The notes under the pieces are model-generated. The model was given only the letters and a program-made list of their open reading frames with translations. It was not told the origin of the DNA and did not search any database. From contig JAQMWT010000262.1 of the NCBI GenBank assembly GCA_029834535.1, positions 42,070 through 106,069 of the forward strand: DNA of 64,000 bases, written 5' to 3'. Positions 1 to 10,697 of this stretch are shown here, one piece after another. The DNA is from Chrysophaeum taylorii. Taxonomy: Eukaryota > Sar > Pelagophyceae > Pelagomonadales > Pelagomonadaceae. The first letter of the stretch is position 1, and the number at the start of each line of letters is the position of its first letter. A program made the position numbers and the translations under genes.

Positions 1-2503
1 GGGTGGGACGACGACCGAGTGGGTATCGTCGTGATATCGGCCGGGATCCGTCCGCGCGACGAGGTTGCGAAACAGTCGGGCATCGAGACCCACGAGCGCG
101 GCGGCGTCATCGTCGACGACGCGCTCCGGACGTCGGATCCCTCGGTCTACGCGATCGGCGAGGTCGCGCTCCACGCGGGAAAGATCTACGGGCTCGTCGC
201 GCCGGGATACTCCATGGCCGAGATCGCGGCCGAGAATATTATTAATCAGCTTGCTGGCGTCGACGACTCGGCCCCGCGCTTCGAGGGCGCCGACATGTCT
301 ACCAAGCTCAAGCTCCTGGGGTGCGACGTAGCCAGCTTTGGCAACATAAAGGAATCCGACGATACGACCGCGCTCGTCTGGAACGATCCTGTCGCCGACA
401 TCTACCGGAAGCTCCTCTTCAACAAGGCCGACAATCGCCTCGAGGGCGGCATCCTCGTCGGAGACGCGAGCGACTACTCGGAGCTCCACGCGCTCCAGAA
501 GTCGGGGGATTCGGTCTCGCAGCCGGCAACGCTCCTCGCGCCACGCTCGGCACTCGCGTCGTCTTCTTCGTCGTCGTCGCAAAGCGGAGCCGACGAGGCG
601 CCCACAAAACAAATATGTTCGTGTAACGACGTGTCGCGCGGAGCGCTCGTCGCCGCGTGCAGCGAGCTCGGACCTTCGGCGACCTACGCCGAGCTTAAGG
701 CAATGACACGCGCTGGCAGTGGCTGCGGGGGCTGCGGTGCGTTTCCGATATTATATCGCGTGTTGGATTTGTTTACGCTTTGTTCTGCGCAGAACCCGAC
801 GTGAAGAAGATTCTGAGCGCCGAGCTCGAGAAGATGGGCGCGGCCGTCAAAAACCACATCTGCGAACACTTCGAGTACTCGCGCCCCGAGCTCATGGCGC
901 TGGTCAACTCTGGCAACCTCCAGTCGTTCGAGGAGGCGCTCGCCGCGCACGGTAAAGGAACAGACGGGTGCGAGATCTGCAAGCCGGCCGTGGCGTCGAT
1001 GTTGGCGTCGCTCCACAACGAGGTCATCCTCACCGATGGCCGCATGGCCCTCCAAGACACTAACGACCGAAGCCTCGCCAACATGCAGCGCGGTGGAAGT
1101 TACTCGGTGGTTCCGCGTGTGCCCGGCGGAGAGATCACGCCGGAGGGCCTCGTGGCGATGGGTGAGGTCGCCGCCAAATACGGCCTCTACTCGAAGATCA
1201 CGGGCGCGCAGCGCATCGATCTCTTCGGCGCCGCCAAGCACCAACTTCCCGACATATGGGAGGATCTTGGGAAGGCCGGCTTCGAGAGCGGCCACGCGTA
1301 CGGCAAAGCGCTCCGCACCGTCAAATCTTGCGTCGGCTCCTCGTGGTGCCGCTACGGCGTCCAGAACTCGGTCGACTTTGCGATCGTCGTCGAGAATCGC
1401 TACAAGGGCCTCCGTGCCCCGCATAAGCTCAAGTCGGCCGTCTCGGGGTGCATCCGCGAGTGCGCCGAGGCTTCGAGCAAAGACTTCGCGATGATCGCCA
1501 CCGACGCCGGGTACGACTTGTACCTCTGCGGGAATGGAGGGGCGAACCCTCGGCACGGGGTCCTGTTCGCGTCGGGCATCGACGAGGAAACGGTGCTCAA
1601 ATACCTCGACCGCTTCCTCATGTACTACTGCCTGACCGGCGAGCGCCTCGAAAGGACGGCGCGCTGGTTTGAACGCCTCGGACCCAACGACGAGGTCCGC
1701 CTCCAAGCACTCCAGGACGTCATCATCCACGATAAGCTCGGCCTGAATGCCGAGTTCGAGGCGCGCATGCAGCACATTGTCGACACCTACCATGATGAGT
1801 GAGCCTTGTGATGTCGGCGCCATTGATAACATGTTGGCCGCACCGCAGGTGGGCCGTCGTCGTCGCTGATCCTGATCTTCGTGCCAAATTCAAGCAGTTT
1901 GCCAACACCGACGACGTGCAGCCGGCCGACGAGATGATCGAGTTCATGGATGTCCGCGGCCAGCGCCGACCGGTAGACTGGCCCGCCGATGGCGCGCCTC
2001 AGACCATGTGGCGCCCGCCCTCAGACGACCCCTTCGCACGCTCTGAGAAGTCCTGGGTTGGGTTCGGCCCGTCTGCCGACTTTCCCCCCAACCTGGGCAC
2101 ACCTGTCCTCTACGGCAGCACGCAACTCGCGATCTTTAACACGGGCAAAGAGGGAAAGTGGTACGCTACGCAGAACCTCTGCCCTCACAAGCAGGCCTTC
2201 GTGCTCGCGCAAGGCATCGTCGGACTCGCAGGCGACACCCCCAAGGTCGCGTGCCCGCTGCACAAGAAACAGTTTGGCCTCGAAGATGGAAAGCAAATCG
2301 ATGGTGATCTCAACATCATTACTTTTCCCATCCGCCTTAACCAGGAGACTGGGGAAGTCGAAGTCGAACTCCCTGCACGAGACGAAATTGATGCCGTCCT
2401 TGGCACTTCGTTGCTCAAAGTCACTTGTCCGACCGAAGTACACGTCGACTACAACGCCATGCCAAACACGACCTTCGCCGCAGAGGTTGTCAAAGCGCGC
2501 TAA
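1..2503 (+). CDS. nirB-nirD: NAD(P)H nitrite reductase, NirB-NirD fusion (5' partial)
   Basis: Assimilatory nitrite reductase, which reduces nitrite to ammonium with NAD(P)H through FAD, Fe-S and siroheme centres. The frame is open to the left edge, so the N-terminal FAD-binding half is missing. Exons read 1-736, 793-1798 and 1849-2503; both introns (56 and 50 nt) are GT-AG and restore motifs exactly. Visible in order: the C-terminal part of the pyridine-nucleotide disulfide oxidoreductase (VISAGIRPR, YGLVAPGY), a BFD-like [2Fe-2S] domain (ICSCNDVS, then GCGGC across intron 1), the nitrite/sulfite reductase siroheme domain (CVGSSWCRYG and SGCIRECAE supply the 4Fe-4S/siroheme cysteines), and, after intron 2, a NirD-type Rieske domain (CPHKQ near 2180 and CPLHKKQF near 2260). 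In bacteria NirB and NirD are separate; one-chain versions are known from fungi and some algae. No plastid-targeting signal can be judged because the start lies outside the window. Confidence 0.93.
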
Positions 2504-3147
2504 GCGTTAAGAGCTCCCATTCACCGCTTCTTGCCTGGTGACTTGTTCATCGAACGCGTGTCCATGAATCACCTTGGAAGCCCCCAGAATCTTTACGAGG
2601 CTCCTGCGCCTCTCTTTCTCACCCATCGAGAAGAACTTAAGCCAGCGCACCTCGTCTGCCATGCCCCGTTGTATGTACGGCATGATATGCACTCGCTCCT
2701 CAAAATCAAGACGTGTCGCATGACGACATGGACTTTAAGAAACAACAAGATTTCTCTCACGTTTGATCACCATTCCAGCTGAATGCGCCGATCATGCGCC
2801 ACTCTACCTTGAAACCTGAGTCTGCTCTGCATCAGCCTCCGGGCCCCAAGTTGCCTATGTGTGTTATAATAGCTGCTGCATTTCCCCCTTAGCTCTTCAC
2901 GAGATTTGCTGCGGTTTCGGTGCTAATGCTTTGGAAGAAGTTTTTTATCAGGAACGTTGAGTGAACTGCAGTCCAACGAATACAAACAGCCGCTTGCACC
3001 AAGACCCCAGGGGGCTGTGGCTGGTTGTTGTGTGCTTGGGGTTTCGTATCATACCTCCACAACCTCGGTGCACTCGAGAGTGCACCAAAATCACGAAAAA
3101 ACGGCAGGCTTCAACGGCACATAAACGCCCGAGGCTGCTGCGATCGG
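2504..3147. other. Intergenic, nir 3' flank to GT90 upstream region
   Basis: No convincing gene. Composition is more AT-rich than the flanking coding DNA, with no conserved reading frame. It should hold the nir 3' UTR and the promoter of the glycosyltransferase gene. Confidence 0.6.
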
Positions 3148-4500
3148 ATGCGACTCGAGGTCGCTTTTGTTGTGGTTGCGTATGCTACCGTTCAAGAGCG
3201 CGAAAGGACTCGCGGTGAAGGACGCGATGCTTGCCCCTCTTCGAAGACCGCTGCCGTGCAAAAGCAAGGACTGTTGGACCAAGCGCGTACAGCACTCGAA
3301 AGAGAGGGGATACCACGGAGGAACTACAGCATCGACGCCGTGCTGTTGGCCTACGTGAGGCTGAGCTGCGAAGTATGGCAGCGTAATCGGAACCCGGAGG
3401 CCGTGCGCGGATTCATTAGGACGACCTTCGTAGTCTTGGTCGACGGTGCGTGCAGCATAGTTGTGGCGAACCCCGATCTCATCACAAGCGACACATGTGC
3501 AGCGTTTCATCACGGCGTGGGCGAAAACGCGAGCGCCGTGAGGCACCTCGAGGCGACATCGACCCAGTCCGCCCGAGATTCTTTCGCCCAATGCGGGCCC
3601 ATCACCAGTAGTTTGACCGCTCTGAGACGGTGGGCCGCAATAGTAAACAAACAGGACAAGGCCACCAACGGACCCAAGTCAGCCGTCGGACGATTCATGG
3701 CGCGACGAGCCTGCGATGTACCTGTCTTCAGCCTGGGCGGTGTCGACCGAGGGGCACTGCCTTGCGTCATGCCCGCCCCGTTCCGCGATTTTTTTAACGA
3801 GCGCTACGAACGCGAAGAGAGCAGCTTCATCGAGGTGCTGCGCTTGGGGACCCCGCTGCTAGACGAAAAAACATGGAGTCGCCTTGTCCCGGCGGTCTTT
3901 TGGCGAGGCAAAACCGGCCTGCAAACCGGCATCGATCGCAACCCGCTTATTCGCTTCTCGCAAACCTCGGGCTGCGCTCCAAACGAAACTTGTTGGCTAG
4001 ACGCGCGTGTTGTGCCAAACACGCAACGCGGCTACGTCCCGCCGGATCTTGTCCGCTCCAAGTTTGCGAGCCTCGAAGAGTGGCTGCGACATCGCTACAT
4101 CGTGGACGTCGACGGCTTTGGGTACTCCTCCGGCCTCGTCTGGAAGCTTTGGACGCAACGGCCCGTCTTTCGCGTGACGTCCTCGCGCAACCTCTCCGTC
4201 TGGTACGACTACTTTCTTCGACCTTGGCTCAACTTCGTGCCCGTACCCCCCGGCGACTGGTTGGCCGCGCGCAGGGCTTTCGACCTGCTGGAAGCCCATC
4301 CCTGCCTGGCGATGGCAATCGCCGCGAACGCGCGCCGACTTGCGTGCGTCTTAGACCTCGACTTCGCGGCGCGTCTCCTGTTGACGAGTGTCGATGCCCG
4401 ATTCTACCTCGTGGCTGACGCGGAAGCTGGGGATTGGGGAGGGGGAGCACAAGTGCCGCGGCCGCTGGTGCCCTTGCTCACCTCTAGTTTTCCTCGATAA
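3148..4500 (+). CDS. Secreted/Golgi glycosyltransferase, GT90 (CAP10/POGLUT-like)
   Basis: Predicted family-90 glycosyltransferase, a group that transfers glucose or xylose to proteins or glycans in the ER/Golgi. The frame is open from 3025, but the ATG at 3148 is preferred because it begins a signal peptide (MRLEVAFVVVAYATVQ). The C-terminal half shows the family signature order: VFWRGKTG near 3895, YVPPDLVRSKF near 4030, then HRYIVDVDGFGYS near 4090 (the donor-binding HKY.ID.DG block) and a WYDYFLRPWLNFVPVP stretch near 4200 (the usual YY..L.P..HYVPV block). This gives about 450 residues, normal for the family. The substrate cannot be told. The family call rests on motifs; a weakly related GT-B enzyme is the alternative. 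Confidence 0.75.
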   Translation: MRLEVAFVVVAYATVQERERTRGEGRDACPSSKTAAVQKQGLLDQARTALEREGIPRRNYSIDAVLLAYVRLSCEVWQRNRNPEAVRGFIRTTFVVLVDGACSIVVANPDLITSDTCAAFHHGVGENASAVRHLEATSTQSARDSFAQCGPITSSLTALRRWAAIVNKQDKATNGPKSAVGRFMARRACDVPVFSLGGVDRGALPCVMPAPFRDFFNERYEREESSFIEVLRLGTPLLDEKTWSRLVPAVFWRGKTGLQTGIDRNPLIRFSQTSGCAPNETCWLDARVVPNTQRGYVPPDLVRSKFASLEEWLRHRYIVDVDGFGYSSGLVWKLWTQRPVFRVTSSRNLSVWYDYFLRPWLNFVPVPPGDWLAARRAFDLLEAHPCLAMAIAANARRLACVLDLDFAARLLLTSVDARFYLVADAEAGDWGGGAQVPRPLVPLLTSSFPR

Positions 4501-4630
4501 CTTTGTACTCGTAGCTTTTTTTTATTCGAATTTGATAGACGGTTGTAGGAGCTCGTAATAATAATAACTTGAAGGTCAAATTAGGTGTTCTGAAAAAGTC
4601 TGAGTCGAGTTGGTCGAGGAACGAGCCACC

Positions 4631-6214
4631 ATGCGCGGTATGCTCCTGATTTTGTTGACGCTGCGGCGTGTCATCGCCCAGGTGTATGGGACATCGAACG
4701 GTCCGAAGAACGCCGGGTTCGAGGCGGAATGCGAGACGTCGACGTACTACAAGAACCTTGACACGAGTCTTAGGGGCGATGCGCTCAAGACGGCCTTGCA
4801 CGAGCTGATCAAGGAACATCGCGTCATTCCTTACACCGATGATGACTCGGACGATCCAAACACAAACCCGGATTGCTGGAAAGCAATCGAGTTCCTTGAC
4901 GAGGACGCGAACGACACGACGATGATCTCGAGCTTGTACTCGCGCGATGGCTACCTCAAGACCGACCACCCGGAGGTGTGGAACCGCGAGCACACGTGGC
5001 CCAGGTCGTACGCTGTCGGCGAGAGCGGGGCAGACTATACCGACCTCCACGCATTGCGTGCGTGCGACGTCGACGCCAACAGAGCGCGAAGCAATCGCAT
5101 CTTCAAGGACTGAAGTACGGGCACCGCCTCGGGCGAGCGCACGGCGAACTGCGAGGAACCCGCTCACAAGAAGGCAGCAAAAGACACGGCGAAGGACGGC
5201 GAGCTCCGTTATTGGCTACCTCCGGCCGAGGTTCGGGGCGACATCGCGCGAGGGCTATTCTACATGGAGACGCGCTACGACGGCGTGGACCAATACACGG
5301 AGAACCTCGCGCTCGCTGTCTGCCCGGAGCTCTACAAAATGGAGGACAATGTGGAGGACAACCAATTTCACGGCGACCTCGACGATCTCTTGTTTTGGCA
5401 CTGCTCGGATCCCGTCGACGATGCCGAGCGCGCGCGCAACGACACCGCGTGTACCTACTGGCAGGGCAACCGCAATCCCTTCGTTGACTACCCCGAGCTG
5501 GTTTCGCAATACTACGGCGACGCCGACGTCTCGTTCCGCCAGTGCCGGGCCTGCATCGACGCTGGCGCCGACATATCTTGTACGTTCGGGGCCTCGTTCA
5601 GCGTATGTGACGACGGCGCCGTCGCGTCCACCACCACCATTCCAACAAATGTCACTGTGTTCATCAACGAATTCCACTACGACAACAGCGGCTCCGACGT
5701 CAACGAACAGGTGCGATGATCCACTGCAGGGATGACACCGAAGCGCGCGCGGGTAGAGCTCTGGGGCCCAACCGGCCTCAATCTCTCAGGGTGGTCGCTC
5801 GAACTCCTCTACGGCAACAGCGGGAGCGTGTACGAGACAGCTCGGCTCTCCGGCGTCATTCCGGACGGTGTCAACGGCATGGGCTTCGTGACTGTGTCGA
5901 TTGAAGGGCTGCAGAACGGCCCGGATGGCATGGCCCTCGTAGACGACTGGGGTGCACTCGTCGAGTTCATCAGCTACGAGGGCTCGTTCGAGGCAACGGG
6001 TGGTGCGGCCAAAGGAGTCGCATCGACCGACATCGGCGTCGCGGAGGAGTCGTCGAGCACGTCGTCGTTGGAGTCAGTCCAGCGCGTTGGAACGGGCCGA
6101 GCGTCCGCAGACTTTGCCTGGTCGGGGCCCTCGCTCAGCTCGTTTTGCAGGCAAAACGATGGCCAGACGATCTCGGCACCCATCTCCAGAGGCCCGGGAT
6201 CGGGTGAACTCTGA
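4631..6214 (+). CDS. Secreted endonuclease I (His-Me finger) with lamin-tail domain; in-frame TGA
   Basis: Extracellular nuclease of the endonuclease I family. ATG 4631 sits in a perfect GCCACCATG context and opens a signal peptide (MRGMLLILLTLRRVIAQ); the upstream ATG at 4610 would bury it. The nuclease core has NREHTWPRSY near 4980 (catalytic His of the beta-beta-alpha metal finger), DLHALRACDVDANRARSN near 5040, then PPAEVRGDIARGLFYMETRYDG near 5220. A lamin-tail domain follows (FINEFHYDNSGSD near 5660, VELWGPTGLNLSGWSL near 5755), a pairing common in secreted nucleases. Reading frame 2 runs throughout but meets TGA at 5111 and TGA at 5717. The second lies in a likely tiny intron (5711-5743, GT-AG, 33 nt, or 5711-5758). 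The first is not explained by splicing and falls where some homologues, as I recall, carry Cys; see findings. It could instead be a sequencing error or a broken gene. Confidence 0.8.
5111..5113 (+). other. In-frame TGA, candidate selenocysteine codon
   Basis: The codon follows SNRIFKD and precedes STGTASGERTANC in the same open frame. No GT donor just upstream would allow an intron to remove it without deleting the conserved NRARSN block. No SECIS structure was recognised by eye in the short 3' region (6215-6330). Confidence 0.4.
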
Positions 6215-6326
6215 CGAGTTCTCCTCCTCCCATTCTGTACGGTTGTCTTGCTCTAGAATCAAGTATCCAATCTGTATTATGTGCGATCGTCTTACTCTAG
6301 AACAATAATAATAATCATCATCATCA

Positions 6327-6995
6327 TCATCTGACATGCGCGTCGAAGGTGCGAAGAAGTTCCTTGGCGAAGCCAGCGATGGGCGTATCTGGCAAGTGGT
6401 ACTTGTCGGCATTCAAGGCGACGAGCGCGATGTCGCGTCGGACGGCGGAGTCGTTGGGGTACTGTTTTTTGTCGACCTTGTCACGGATGAGAGCGAGGTC
6501 CATGGGCTCCTCGATGACGTCGTAGTAGTCCGTCATGCCGTACGCTTCGCACGCCTCGCGCGTGAGTCGCATGCGAAACGGATTGGCCCAGTCCGCTCCG
6601 AAATCCATCTTCCACAGGACGTCCAACGCGGCTATCGCCTTCTCGGAGACGCTCGGCTCCTCGGGCTCTTGTTCCTTTACGGGTTCGACGCGATGCCGTT
6701 TGGGCTTCGGCTCGACTGCCTCCTTTTTGCGCTCGCGAAGCTCCTCGACCATCTTGTCGAAGAAGGAGAGATGGTTGTCGGAGAGCGTGTAATCCCGCGG
6801 CTGCATCGGCGTATCTTTCTTAAGCGCCTCGCGGAACACCTCCGTTGGCCATTCGATATCCTTCCCGTGGGACTTGTGCTCCCGCGGGAGCCACGACGTC
6901 CAAGGCCGAGGCCCGCGCGCGGCACGTTCGAGTCGAAGCTTCTCCAGCTCTTGCTCCACGGCGCTTCGCAGCTCCATCAGCGACATTTTCGACAA
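6327..6995 (-). CDS. Bromodomain protein
   Basis: A 222-residue protein whose C-terminal half is a bromodomain, an acetyl-lysine reader found in chromatin factors. Visible signature: YYDVIEEPMDLALIRDKVDKKQYPND, followed by a DIALVALNADKYH segment containing the conserved acetyl-lysine-binding Asn. The N-terminal part is charged and helical, with a basic stretch (KPKRHR) that could be a nuclear localisation signal. The gene is tail-to-tail with the endonuclease gene, 112 bases apart. No second chromatin domain is seen, so its complex is unknown. Confidence 0.85.
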   Translation of the reverse strand: MSKMSLMELRSAVEQELEKLRLERAARGPRPWTSWLPREHKSHGKDIEWPTEVFREALKKDTPMQPRDYTLSDNHLSFFDKMVEELRERKKEAVEPKPKRHRVEPVKEQEPEEPSVSEKAIAALDVLWKMDFGADWANPFRMRLTREACEAYGMTDYYDVIEEPMDLALIRDKVDKKQYPNDSAVRRDIALVALNADKYHLPDTPIAGFAKELLRTFDAHVR

Positions 6996-7494
6996 TTCCT
7001 CCTCGGTGGCCTGCGAAATGCGTCCGCCGGCGTATCTTCGGCTCTTCGTACCGCGTTTGTCGGAACATCGCCGCTCATTCTTCTTATTTCCCTCCGTCTG
7101 TCTTTCGCTCCACCCTGCCCTATGAGTTGTTTACTCCCTTGCCCTAAGGCAGGCTTCTCGCTCTGTTGTGCCCCTTTTCCGCGGCCGTTCTGCAATTATC
7201 AATTGAGTTCACTCCCAGCTCCTGGGCACCGAAGAAAGGAGGGGAGAATGACTTCATTCACGATGCCGGATTTATGGTGACTGTAGCGGGGAAAAAAAGA
7301 GGGGGGCGGCCTCTCAGGATCAACCTCGTGTCCCATAACAATTCCGCTACTACAAGGACTTATTACTGTCGCAGTGACCGTCGAGTACGCTCGGTAGGTT
7401 TCGTAAAAATAGTAATAGTACCCTAATGATGTCATTATTATCCGACGACGTCCAAATACGCCCAACCATCCTCGCTAGGCATAGCATTAATTTG
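6996..7494. other. Intergenic between bromodomain and tyrosinase genes
   Basis: Both genes run leftward, so this is the bromodomain promoter plus the tyrosinase 3' flank. No protein-like frame or RNA gene was recognised. Confidence 0.5.
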
Positions 7495-9761
7495 TCAAGG
7501 CTCATTTGATAGTGTGATGCCGATCTTCTCGCAGTGCGGCCATCGGAAGTTGTCGTACATGTACGGTAGCCCGTCGCTATCGGGTCGAAGGTATTCGTAC
7601 AGGTCCTCGTTCGTGTAGAAGGCGTCGTTGGAATCAAAGAGGTTTTTGAATGGCTGAATGTCTGTCGGGTTGTGACCGTAGCACGAGTGATACCTGCGGC
7701 AGAATAAGCTTATATAGCCGTGCCAGCGACAGACAAGAGTGTCTGTAAAGGCGGCCCTTTTGGTTCCTGCTGCTGTAGTGGGAGGACACCGGGTGACACG
7801 GATCCCAAGTCTCGTCGAAGTCGCCTGATTTCCCGAGGCGCTTGAAATGCCTGCGATGGGCAGGTCACGGCGGTTGGTGCTCGATTACGTGCGTACCAAA
7901 GGCGATCGACGGTCGGGTGCAGGACCCAAAATGTGATGTCGTTCGTGCTCGTCGCTTGGAACATGTCGCCTAAGACAAAAGGCATAAGGCGCGCGTGCCG
8001 TACGCCAATAATCAGGAGCATACCGATATGACCAGGCGAGCAGAGAATGTCCAAGAGCTCATCGTAAATATGGTTTGACTCCTCGGTGGTGTAGCCAGGC
8101 AAGCGATGCAAGACCGTGCCGTTGAGGTCTTTCCATTTTTCGATTTGATGGTGGTCGTGGTCGTAATAGTGCACCGCGCTCAAGACGCCCGCGTCGTCGA
8201 GCACGCGGTACGACGGTGCATCGGTGCGCGATCTGGGGGTACACTGGCACTGGCAATCGCGCCACGGCGTGTCCATGGTGCAAAACACGGGGCACACGAC
8301 ATAGTCGGCACGCCAGAGCTCTTTCGAGAGTGCTTGGATCTCGTGGGCAAAGGTAAAAACGGCGGGGTCGACCTCGTTGGCATCGTCGACGTCGTGATTC
8401 CACGAACCACCGACCTGCGAACGTTTGCTCGAAAGAGACCGCGAGACAACCTCCTTACCGTCTCGTGGATGTGTCCGTGCGCCGCCGAGTTTAGCTGGCG
8501 CGACATCGCCATCCAAGTTGTCTTCTTCATGGCAAACGCGTATTCTTTGCATCCAGACGGTTTCATGTTGTTCTCGAAGCCTGCGACGCGCGATGATCGA
8601 GGAGAGACGGCTTGGAAACGCACCATAAATTTTGTTGTGGCGCGTCATGAAGGGCGTGGGATCGTTGTTCCACGGTGCACGTAGCACGCCGTACGAGTTG
8701 TAGATGTCGGAGAAGTTCTGCGAGCGCGTCATGGCGCGGACAAAAGCCCATCGACCTCGGACCACGGTGCGGAGAGGGTTGGCAGGCGCGGCAGCTCCAA
8801 ACCAGTCGTCGGCGAAGACCGGCGATGATCTCCACGTCTTCGGGTCGTAAAACGTTGATTCGATCGTGAAATCCCAATACGGTATCGAGATGTCCGGGGA
8901 GATGGACTGCGTCGACTGTTCAAACTCGAGCGTGAACGCCATGTGGGACGTCACGAAGCCAGCGCCCTGGTGCCAGTGGTCACAGTCCTTCGTGCCGCCA
9001 TAGTACAAGTGGATTCGGTTGAAGTAATCCTTCGAGCGATACTTGTTTCCGTAGAGCCGCGTTCCCACCTCCGTCGGGACGCGCTGCATAATCATGACTG
9101 CTTGGAAGAACGTCTCCCGGTCGCGGTCGGCGAGCGTCCGGATCTCGCGTCGGACGTACTTCACCATCACTTTGACTGCAACTACACATGTCGTCGTGCC
9201 ATTGACCTTTTCGATGAGCGCGACGCGTTTCCATCCAAGGGACGTCCACGCGACGTCGACTGACGATCCATAGCCGTGGTCGTGGCCGTCGATCACCCAC
9301 TTGTACCACGCGTTCTCGCGGCCTTCGCTTGCGGTGAGGGTCGTCTTCCGGAATGGCTCGGCAACGTATCTCCACGGATATGTATTACGCCGCCCGGTCT
9401 GGAGCGGCGAGACGAGAGTGTAGCGGTTTTGGACGCGCACGTCGAGCGACGATTTCTCCTCCGCGAGCCGCATTCGGTACGTCTCGTCGCTGTCGTTCGA
9501 CGGCTCGTCGTCGAGAAATGCCTGGACGACTGGCGGGAGTGGATTATGGCCATCGAGTAAGTAGTCGCGTCGCACGTCTCCATCCGGCGCGACAATCATC
9601 ATGCTCGATGCCATTCTGTCGAGCGTGACGCTCGCTTCCGAGAGGTTGAGAATTCTGAGAGGCGATGATAAATTCTCGGGACCGATCACGAGGAGAATCA
9701 ACGACGAGATGGCCAGCGTCGCCCCTACCGCAACGAGGAATCCCCCCAATCGTCGGCCCAT
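7495..9761 (-). CDS. Membrane-anchored tyrosinase/polyphenol oxidase (type-3 copper)
   Basis: Type-3 copper oxidase of the tyrosinase family, which oxidises phenols to quinones. The frame opens at 9923, but the Met at 9761 is preferred: it starts a short basic N-terminus followed by a single hydrophobic anchor (GGFLVAVGATLAISSLILLV) and leaves a gap to the divergent gene. CuA region: CDHWHQGAGFVTSHMAFTLEFEQ, then ISPDISIPYWDF. CuB region: SPGHIGMLL, then DMFQATSTNDITFWVLHPTVDRLW. A GT-AG intron (7694-7896, 203 nt) joins RLW to a C-terminal exon (7495-7693) starting YHSCYGHN and ending in stop TGA at 7495. Without it the frame reads into low-complexity sequence, so the splice is well supported. 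At about 680 residues with a type II anchor, it would place the enzyme in a secretory compartment, vacuole or cell surface. Confidence 0.85.
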
Positions 9762-9891
9762 TCTTTGGAAGAGACGCGCGGCGACGCACTCACATTTTGG
9801 TTCGGGGTGGGGTTCGCAAAAAAATGACGCAAAACGAACTCCTGGATTATATCCGATCGCGTCACACTCAACATAGCCAACGGCGGCAAAA
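9762..9891. promoter_or_regulatory. Shared upstream region, tyrosinase and Cys-rich protein
   Basis: 130 bases separate the chosen divergent start codons. Inferred bidirectional promoter; no motif recognised. Confidence 0.4.
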
Positions 9892-10650
9892 ATGTTCATC
9901 GTCAACATTCTAGTAGGCGCCATAGTCGCGGGCCGCAGCCAGGGCAGCGGTGACGTGTATACGACGGTGAATCACTGCCGACGGCAAGAGCTCATCAGGT
10001 GTCGCGACGAGTACGAGAAATGCATGCGCGAGTCGGGTGGTCCCGCCGGCGAGGGCTACCCTGCACTTATGTGTGCGTTGCTTCGTTCTTTGAGCTCGCA
10101 AAGCAGAGAGTTCGTTTTTTCATCGATCCCAGGCGCGTGTTCCGATCAATACTACGGTATCTGTGTCCGCCGTGCTGGTTGTGCCGCGGCGCTCATGAGC
10201 GAGTGCGTCGACACGCTCGAAAAATGGGGGTGCGAGGACAGCAGCGTCTGCGGCTTGAATTGCATGGGCAATAATGACAATAACAACCTCATCGACGAAG
10301 ACGCGGCTCACATGTTGTCGGTCAACAACTATGGACATAACTTCCTTCGCTTCACCGTTTGTTTTCGAAAACACGATGAAAGGTCGTTGGACCATTTTTC
10401 TATGATCCTCATGGAGCGCTGCAGCGGCGACTTGTTTCAAGAATGTCCCTACTGGGTGCCGCCCGAAACCACCACGGCGATCGCCATCAGTCGCAACGTC
10501 TCCATGCTCCGCATGGAATTCTGTGTGTACAGCAGCAGCGACAACGACTACCGGTGCCTCTCCGAGCCCCGCCCGCGCGAGTTCTATGGGACGGAAGTGC
10601 TCTTTCCAGATTCCGTTGACGTCGGCCTGCCTCCCGTAGGTGGGTGGTAA
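9892..10650 (+). CDS. Cys-rich secreted protein of unknown function
   Basis: About 252 residues starting with a hydrophobic leader (MFIVNILVGAIVAG) that looks like a signal peptide, followed by a mature region rich in spaced cysteines (for example CRRQELIRCRDEYEKC, GICVRRAGC, CGLNCMG). This suggests a disulfide-bonded extracellular or lumenal protein. No family recognised. It is divergent from the membrane tyrosinase, which also enters the secretory pathway; a joint role is only a guess. The coding frame is clean with no need for introns. Confidence 0.7.
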   Translation: MFIVNILVGAIVAGRSQGSGDVYTTVNHCRRQELIRCRDEYEKCMRESGGPAGEGYPALMCALLRSLSSQSREFVFSSIPGACSDQYYGICVRRAGCAAALMSECVDTLEKWGCEDSSVCGLNCMGNNDNNNLIDEDAAHMLSVNNYGHNFLRFTVCFRKHDERSLDHFSMILMERCSGDLFQECPYWVPPETTTAIAISRNVSMLRMEFCVYSSSDNDYRCLSEPRPREFYGTEVLFPDSVDVGLPPVGGW

Positions 10651-10697
10651 ATGGTGGGGCAACAACGGACCCAACTTGACGCATCGACGACGCCGCG

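Noticed and set aside
5717-5719. Second in-frame TGA of the endonuclease gene as a selenocysteine codon
   Set aside because: It sits between a good GT donor and frame-preserving AG acceptors, and the local sequence is not conserved-looking, so a tiny intron explains it better.
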